From: Fragilaria crotonensis
Lineage: Eukaryota > Bacillariophyta > Fragilariophyceae > Fragilariales > Fragilariaceae
DNA: 52,153 nucleotides
Assembly: GCA_022925895.1 (NCBI GenBank)
Contig: JAKSYS010000445.1
Coordinates: forward strand, 1 to 52,153
Direction: 5' to 3'
In this document: positions 45,495-52,153 of the stretch, piece by piece
Layout: each line of letters opens with the position of its first letter
How positions within the stretch are numbered: position 1 is the first letter of the stretch
The notes under the pieces: model-generated
What the model was told of the DNA's origin: nothing
Databases searched by the model: none
The model's input: only the letters and a program-made list of their open reading frames with translations
Position numbers and translations under genes: made by a program

Positions 45495-46051
45495 TTACCA
45501 TCCTTGGACCAGTTTGCGGACGCGTTCGAAACTCTCACGATTTAGTCCTTTCGTAAGAAAATCCGCCCACTGCTCCTGAGTGTCGACCTTCACGATGGCG
45601 ACCGTGCCATCACGCACGTGCTGCCAGAAGAAGTGCCACTTCACCTGGAAGTACTTCGTGCGGTTAGTGATGCGTTGGTTTACGGCAAGAAGAAGGCGCC
45701 ATTGTCTTCGAAGACCTGACACTTGATCGTCGACGTGAACGTGCGGGAAGTTTGATGCCGGAGGCGACTTCCTGAAGCATGGAACGGAGGGGCAAGAGCG
45801 TACGCATCGCGGAGCTGAGCGGAGTATTCGGCTTCGAGCGTGGACAACGAGATCTCACTTTGGAGGTGAGATTTCCACAAAATGGGACATCCGCCGAGCG
45901 TGATGATGTACCCAGTTCGAGACTTCGCGGAGGTCGGAGAACGATCGGGATCACGGCCATGAAGGCCTGCGAAGTCGGCGTCGACGTAACAGTCGAGATT
46001 CAAGGTGCCGGTGGGCTTGACGATCATGCCCATGTCGCTCGTGCGATGCAA
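45495..46051 (-). pseudogene. Copia RNase H domain, frameshifted
   Basis: Contains YVDADFAGLHGRDPDRSPTS, RTGYIITLGGCPILWKS and LSTLEAEYSA, then the closing QEQWADFLTKGLNRESF, all hallmark copia RNase H segments (Asp in VDADFAG, Glu in LEAEY). At least four frame changes are needed between about 45960 and 45690; one fits a two-base loss in a CTCT run, the others one-base losses. Confidence 0.85.
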
Positions 46052-47100
46052 ATATCGAACGAGAGTTTTGACGGCGGACGCGTGGCTTCGTTTCGGACTG
46101 TGGCAAAACCTGGCGACCTGGCTGACGGCGAAAGCGATGTCGGGGCGAGTGTTTGTGGACAGGTAGAGAGCATACCGACGATGGAACGGTAGCTCCAGGC
46201 TTCTCCGTCATGGGATCCGTCGGGGTCGATTCCGAGTGCGGCCTGAGCGGCTGGCGTCCAGTTGTAATTGCTGTCGGACATGCCAGTCGCTTCCTTGATT
46301 TTCTGGATGAGACCTTCTGGGTCAACGTCAGCGTGCCATTCATAGCGTCGCGAGTAAAATTGATGCCGAGTCAGTAAACGTGCCCTCGCGAGTAAAGTTA
46401 AACCCTTCGCTTCCAGGTTGGCGAAGAGCTTGTCAAGGTCGTTCTGGTCGCGATAGGCGATACCCAAATCATCCACATATAGGACCACCATTGTATCTTT
46501 GTAGAGCAGACACGGGTCGTTAGCGCAGGCTTTAAAGCCTTCCTCGCGCAAAGCCTCCGACAAGTGTTGGTACCAAAGTCGTGGCGCCACACTTAAGCCA
46601 TAAAGGCTTTTCAGGAGTCGAAGGCACGTGGCGTGGCCTCTCGGAGAGTGGAATCCACGTGGCAAATGGATCCAGACTGGATCCGAAAGCGGGGCTTGAA
46701 CGAACGCGCTGCTGAAGTCAATGTGCAGGTTTTCCAGTTCAAAGTAAGTGAGAGAACTAGGAACAACCGTACAGTACTCCAAGCCACGACTGGGGCAAAA
46801 GTCTCCTGAACGTTTTCTTGGAGATCGCCTCTTACACAGTAGCGTGCCTTGTACTTACTGATAGTACCATCGGGAGTACGTTTGCGACGAAACACCCAAG
46901 TACCGGGCAAAATTCGAGTCTTGGCTTCCGTGATCGGCACTTCGATCCATGTACCGTTTTTCTGCAAACTTTGAATTTCGTCGTTTGCAGCCTTCAGCCA
47001 TTTTTCGATGTTGTCGTGATCCGCCATCGCTTCGTTGAAGCTCAGAGTGTCAGGATCGCTGACACTCGCCTTATACGATGAGGGAGGTGGCGAAAGACAC
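46024..47100 (-). pseudogene. Copia reverse transcriptase, frameshifted
   Basis: Starts near NGTWIEVPITEAKTRILPG and KARYCVRGDLQ, continues through LHIDFSSAFVQAPL, LLKSLYGLSVAPRLWYQ and the active site VVLYVDDLGIAY, to the thumb. The frame changes at 46741-46743, where a plus-strand AAA (minus TTT) appears one base short, and about three more times between 46310 and 46420. All catalytic Asp residues are present. Confidence 0.9.
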
Positions 47101-47931
47101 TCGGCGACTTCGTTGTACAGCCATTCGAGGGAGGTTCCATCGAATTCGGCCATGTAACCGTGTCCTTGTTGTCCGTCGTATCCGAGGCGGACAGGTGCCG
47201 AACGATTGCGAGTGGAGCGACGAGGTTCGTGTTTAACAGGTGTGCTCTTTGCTTTGTTGCCTTTGGAGCGACTGGTTGCTCGCTCACTTTCTTGTCGCTT
47301 TCGTTTGTAGGACGAATTGAGTCGGCGACGATGGGAAGAGTTTGACCGGAGTTGGAGTCGGGAGTTGTGGCGCAATCGTAGGCGGTTGCGGAGTCTCCTT
47401 GGAGTCAGCAACGGAGTGGCAGGGGAGGAGGCACAACGACTGGTGGTGGCGTCGCGATTTGCTCCCTTGGAGGCGGCAACGGAGTTGACAGCGGAGGTGG
47501 AGCGACTGGAAGAACCTGAGGAGGAGTCGCGTTGTCGAGAGCAGTTGCGACGCGTTGCATCTGGGAGAGGAGTTCGTTGGCTTGCTCGTAGTCGGTGGAC
47601 CAACAATCAACCTTTCTTCGTCTTCGTCGTCGAGGACGTATTGGAACGTCGAGTCTCGGAACATTCGTTGCCAGCAATCATCGTTGAAGTTCGGAAGGTC
47701 GTCGGCGGAAGCGGGAACAGTTGCGAACCAATCGTCGAAGACGATGTGAAACTGGGTGATGTACCCCGTTTGTGGATTGAGAACGAGAGGGACCGAGCTG
47801 GCGTGTTTGTCGGAGAACCGAGGGTTGACGGTGCGAGTTGAGCGAGGAGTCCAACGTGGCAATTTCTTGCCGTCCGAGATCATTTTGTCGAGGACGTAAA
47901 CTGGACATCCCCAAACGTGGACGTCCATCAA
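47100..47931 (-). pseudogene. Copia integrase C-terminus and Pro-rich linker, frameshifted
   Basis: Opens with VHVWGCPVYVLDKMISDGKK, the conserved motif after the integrase core, then QTGYITQFHIVFDDWFATV. A Pro/Gln-rich spacer and a basic segment (KHEPRRSTRNRSAPVRLGY) lead to the reverse transcriptase. Three frames are used in turn. Confidence 0.8.
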
Positions 47932-49999
47932 TTTCTTTTGCTCCCAACGAGTCTTTGTGAAGACATCGTGCGGGAAAGGCCAGTTCGTGGGTCAGGCATG
48001 TGGTTCACTAGGAACACAGCATGCTTGACGGCGAGGGGCCAAAGTGTGGGTCGGCGACGTCCGGCCAATGGATGGCCGAATGCAGCATCATGGTTCGCGA
48101 TGGCCATGATGGTTCGAATGTTGCGTTCGGCGATCCCATTGTGATGGTGAGCGCCGACGCCAGCGAATCGGATGACTTGTTGGAACTCGGAGAGGTTGCG
48201 AGAGAACTCGGCGGACGTAAACGTTTTCGAGTTGTCGGCGAGATACTCTTGCGGCGTCACTCCTGTGTTGCGACATTCGCTCGAAGCTCTCTTTGCCTTG
48301 AGCCGTGCGAGTTCAAACTGACTTGATGCTCGACGAAAATGTAGCCGGATGCGTGGTCTACGAAGATGCAACCACCGGTGTACATGTCGTCGAGTTTCGT
48401 TTTTCCGGCGGAGGTGAGAAGACGTCCGCGAGTGCTGCAAATCAAATGGTCGACGGAGATGCGTTGACCTGGGAGAAGATTGTCCGTTTTGAGAGCGTGC
48501 GCTCTATCCTTGACAATCGAAGAAGGCGTCGTGCCAGGAATCGGACGTCTGTGTTGTTTGCCATATTGGCAGGCGGCGCATTTTGGAAACGAGGTAAGTC
48601 GACATGCAGCGGTTTGCAATCGTCGACTCTCTTCCGTCTTGCTGACGACACCCGAACGCAGGATGAATTGAACCTTTTTGAAACCGACGTGGCCCAAACG
48701 ATAGTGCCAACAAAGCAATTCTTTCTCTGCTTCGTTAAGGTTGAGGTTCCTTTCGTGGACGGTGTTCACAATCGAAACGAGAGCGTCGGCGGCCTTGAAA
48801 GGATCGGTTGCGTTGTACGCTTCCGACGTTGGGAGATTGTTCTGCGGGTTGACGTTTGCAGTGACGGGTCCTCGGTTGACGTCGTTCGGGACGCCACTGA
48901 GCGTCAGACGATTCGGTTCGATGGTGATCGTTTCGTCAGGGTAGGTCTGGAGGAGACTGGACGTTGAGAGGAGTCGGACTTTGATGTTGGGAACGTGGAA
49001 CGCGGGAACTTTGAGAAGTCGAAGGTTTCCGAGCTGATCGTGGACAGCCCAAGTGACTTCGCCTTGGCCTTTGATTTGGAGACCCTTAGCGATGCCCTTG
49101 AGTTGAGTGATCGTTCCGGGCGACGTGACGGGGCCTTCGAAATCGGAGATGTCGGGCGTGATGGAAATGCTGGCGCCCGAGTCCCAAATGATGGGGCTCG
49201 TGTTTGCCTTGGGTCCGAGGGCTTCGCGCATGCGTGCAGGGGCTTGAAGAGCCATGCGAAGCGGCGTCGAATGGCACGCCAAGTGAACGTGTGACAGGAT
49301 TTTGTTGGCGGCGGCGCGTTGGTGGAACGTGAGCGGAGCGATTGCGAACGGGTCGGGCGAGTTGGCGGGTGCCACAGGGCAATACTTTGCGGTTCGTGGC
49401 GACGGACGGGAGCGTTTGGAACACCAGGGAGGGCACGAACGCTTGGATTTGCTGTTTCCCTCTCCTTTGGCCTGTGGTAGGCGGCAACGGTGCAGGGCGA
49501 CGAGAATTGCGAAGCTTGTCGGCGCGACGTTGGAGACGGAGTGCGCGTTCTTTGAGAGTCGCGAAGTGACGAAAGTCGTCGCGCTCAGCAACCGTGGGAG
49601 GTCGCGAAGCGACATATCCCTGTTGTCGGAGACGGAGAGGGTACGAACGGTGCAGCTTGTTGGCGCGAATGCCTGAATTGAAGCGTGGCGGAGCGAACGA
49701 CTTCTTGAGGAGTCGCGAAGCGACGACGTTGATGACGAGTGAACGGAGGAGAGAGGGAGCCGTCGAAGCACGGAGGTTGCTGTAGGAGCGTTGACGGGAA
49801 GACCGAGAGGAAGAAGAGAACCCAAACGGTAGGAGCGAACGCGAGCGTTGGGTGACGAAGCACAACTTGGTGAAGATTGTTGGCGACCCAAGCCAAAATG
49901 GTCGACCATGGAATGGCGGACCAAATAGATAGCCAAAGTAACCAAATTAGGAACAATGGCACAGATGAGGAAAGAGCAAAAGTAGCCATGGGTTCGCAC
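47928..49999 (-). pseudogene. Copia hydrophobic spacer, protease and integrase core, frameshifted
   Basis: The protease active site is IIWDSGASISIT (about 49190). The pre-integrase zinc finger has HYRLGH and CAACQYGK. The integrase catalytic triad is visible: Asp in ISVDHL, Asp in LADNSKTF and Glu in HHNGIAERN. About 970 bp from the protease through the zinc finger is one clean frame; a one-base loss near 48290 breaks the integrase. Upstream of the protease, one frame around 49985-49800 is strongly hydrophobic, like two membrane helices, followed by an Arg-rich stretch. Confidence 0.85.
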
Positions 50000-50215
50000 C
50001 TCGGATGAGGTTTAAGAGCGAACGAGAGGAGACGTGATGTTTGGTTTGACTGGGAAGTCAAGCAACCAAACGGAGGGATCCGGCGCCAACATGCTGAGAT
50101 TTGCCCTTGGCGACGGTGCCGGAGCGGGAGGACGACGTTCTCCACCGGTGTGAGTGGCGGTCGTGTGCGTGACGGTCCAACGACGACACTTCTCACCAGT
50201 TGAAGGTTTTATCCT

Positions 50216-51525
50216 TCACTTTCTTGGAATTGCTAGTTCCGGGAGTGGTGGAATTGTGCGCCAGGATTTATGTTTGTTTGTGCGATCCTGGCGGGACCCA
50301 GAGGAGGAGGACGATCCGGACTTACGATTGAGCTCCGGACACTTGTTCGCCCAATGACCGGGTTTTCCACACTTGTGGCAATTGCCCTTCTTCGTTGGAG
50401 TTTCGGTCCCGGATGCCTGGGACTGAATCAACGTAAGTACCTCGCTCGGGAGATACCTGCGGGGCAGTTGCGACATTGCCAAACGTCGCAGACGGAGCTC
50501 GGACATCAGGTGCATGACTCGCTGGAGGCCATTCCTTTCTGTCAAATTGCGTACGGTACGCGTCTTCAGCTTGGCGACAAATATCTTGGAACGTCAATTT
50601 CTCGGCGACCATGTGAGCATGGGCGCCTGACTTTCCTTGTACCCAATGTCAAGGAGCGCCTGATCAAGCCGCTGCTTCGTCGAACGAAGAGGAAAGCGGA
50701 AGTCTTCGTTTCCGGCTCCTCCGGCCAAAAGGGAAGTTTTGAGCATCGTGAGCGTGAGGTTGTGGTCGTACTGACCGGCCGTCGTGAGCTCACGTGCGTC
50801 CTTGCGATAATCGGCGGCGAGGGCTTCAAGGTTTTCGCCGGCGTACTGGGACGGGTGGCGAGCCTTGATCGCGGCCTTCAAGTCTTCAAGCGCTCGATCG
50901 ACGTCGACTGGATCGTCTTGATGAGCTGGAGCCAGACGACGTGAAACGAGTCGTCGTCGTCCATTTCTCTTTGATCTTGCTCATGAGAGCGGGATCGAGA
51001 GACGAGAGAAGGAACTTGGTGGCGGCGAGGTCGTTCGACTTGTCGTACTTGTCGTAACGAAGAATCTGCTGGGAGCTGAGAGTCTTTGCGGTCGCGACGG
51101 TGTAGCGAGTGGCTCCTGACGACGTTCGTCATCACGGAGCTTTCAGGATCGGGGAGATAGCGATGGTATCCATCCCACAATCGACGAGATGGTCCCAAAC
51201 GGCGTTCTGGAAGTCGACGAGACTGCTCGCTTGGGTAAATAGGGTCGTCATGCCGGTACGACGAAAGTTGTACCCCTTTGTGAGGCGGAGGCATGGACAG
51301 GGCGGAGTTGATTTGGTGACGTGATGTCGTCGGCGGCGCTCGGATCGAGGCCGACCCAACCAGGAGCTGGCTTACCGCCAGTCCAAGCGGACCAATCGTC
51401 CCTAGAAAGGAGACAATGTTGCCCATAATGGGCTTATCGGGCCTATCAGAGGCGACGATAGGGTCGGAGACAGGTGGCGTCGGGGACGCGGTGACGGGGT
51501 CAGAAGTTGGAGTCGGAGACGCCAT
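50216..51525 (-). pseudogene. Copia Gag with CCHC zinc knuckle, frameshifted
   Basis: Starts MASPTPTSDP near 51525. Recognisable parts, spread over three frames, are LVDFQNAVWDHLVDCGMDTI, FHVVWLQLIKTIQSTSIER, YRKDARELTTAGQYDHNLT and the zinc knuckle CHKCGKPGHWANKC (CX2CX4HX4C). One change lies at an AAA run (plus-strand TTT, 50632-50634) that appears one base short. Confidence 0.85.
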
Positions 51526-51844
51526 CTCGGAGAGATCAGGAAGAAAAGAACTTGGAAAGGTCTTAGAAGGACAAGCACGGCGTGCTTTAAACGTAGAATA
51601 GGTAGCCTAGTTGGTAACTTAGGCGCTCGGAGAGACTTGCTTGTAGGTTGGAAACCGTAGAGTAAGATAGTCAACGGAGTTGACTTAGAGCTGTAGCGTA
51701 GACGATTGCGGAGCAATCGGGAAACAGATCCGGAAAGGATCAACCTGAGTGTCCTTGGAAAGGAAACAATGAATTCCTATAGAGAGGAATTGGCTTGGAA
51801 GGAAGCGTGAGGGGTTAGCCTATAGATTGGGCAAAATAACCACT

Positions 51845-52153
51845 TGAGACTATCACCGGAGATGACTCTAATCGTAGAAAATAGTACGTAGTACCGTAGG
51901 AAAATTACTGTAGGAAGGTTTCACACAAAGTACGTTCTGAGAAATTATAAGCTACAGTAAAATTCGGCACTCGATCGTATGAACGACAAACTCGTCGAAC
52001 GTGTCAAATGGCATTTGACATTTCGGGTAGTTCGTACGAAATTAATTAGAGACCGGACAGTACAGCGTATCATGTTTCACATTTCGATGGATGACCTCAC
52101 AGTAGCACAGTACAACGATGGCATCGCAGTCCAGTGCAGCGTAGGTTTCAATT
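51845..52153 (-). repeat. 5' LTR of the copia element, cut by the window end
   Basis: Starts TGAGACTATCACC on the plus strand; 309 bases are visible, nearly identical to 45073-45383. The internal neighbour on the minus strand reads AGTGGTTATTTTGCCC, where the tRNA primer-binding site should be; its start (TGGTTAT) only loosely resembles an initiator-Met site. Confidence 0.85.

Larger units (their letters stand above)
45073..52153 (-). mobile_element. Ty1/copia LTR retrotransposon, nearly complete
   Basis: Reads right to left: 5' LTR (cut by the window end), leader, Gag with CCHC zinc knuckle, protease, integrase, reverse transcriptase, RNase H, 3' LTR. Integrase before RT defines the copia type. 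LTRs differ over about 309 shared bases by only one substitution and one 2-base indel, so the insertion is young. Yet the coding region needs about 15-20 frame changes, nearly all of which look like loss of one base. Left-flank bases next to the LTR are CCACT; the matching 5-bp duplicate would lie beyond the window. Confidence 0.93.

Noticed and set aside
47317-49676. Several long plus-strand frames in the 45-52 kb region
   Set aside because: All are antisense to Gag-Pol; none has recognisable domains and the minus strand explains the sequence.

Overview
The window looks like nuclear DNA of a diatom, probably pennate. Genes are compact, with one or two short GT-AG introns. The heme-pathway enzyme starts with a signal peptide and a diatom-type Ser-Ala-Phe plastid-targeting junction. 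The mobile load is dominated by Ty1/copia retroelements and small TIR elements. The species is not identified.

Layout. 1-8.4 kb is gene-poor: a ~177-bp satellite folded into a large inverted repeat, a G-rich minisatellite, two AT-rich palindrome arrays and a ~210-bp hairpin. 8.8-21 kb is the gene-dense core: soluble inorganic pyrophosphatase, a small frameshifted membrane protein, a SEP/UBX (p47/Shp1-like) Cdc48 cofactor, a predicted N-acylated low-complexity protein, plastid uroporphyrinogen decarboxylase, a class 3 lipase and a Golgi-type sulfotransferase. 21-31 kb holds four non-autonomous TIR elements, two with exact 8-bp target duplications, an AAA_16-type ATPase with two frameshifts, and a decayed copia element. 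31-42 kb carries a second, inverted sulfotransferase copy, a secreted protein with two SdrD/Cna-B-like domains and a long Pro-Thr stalk, a 157-bp palindromic MITE and two basic Ser-rich proteins of unknown function. 43-45 kb has tRNA-Pro(UGG) and riboflavin synthase. 45.07 kb to the end is a nearly complete copia retrotransposon on the minus strand, whose 3' LTR lies about 150 bp upstream of the riboflavin synthase start in the same orientation.

The cellular genes do not form an operon or single pathway. UROD (heme) and riboflavin synthase (flavin) are both cofactor genes that seem plastid- or secretory-targeted. The two sulfotransferases and the SdrD/PT-rich protein would act in the secretory pathway or extracellular matrix.

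Two signals cut across the window. First, nearly every frameshift that can be resolved is a loss of one base, often in a homopolymer, and these concentrate in repetitive or multicopy sequence, including a retroelement whose LTRs are almost identical. This fits residual long-read consensus error better than natural decay. Second, intergenic spacers are strongly enriched in the tetramer GTAC. I did not find a convincing new multi-gene system. The most novel items are the TIR element families, the palindrome arrays, a hydrophobic spacer inside the copia polyprotein, and the LTR placed at riboflavin synthase.
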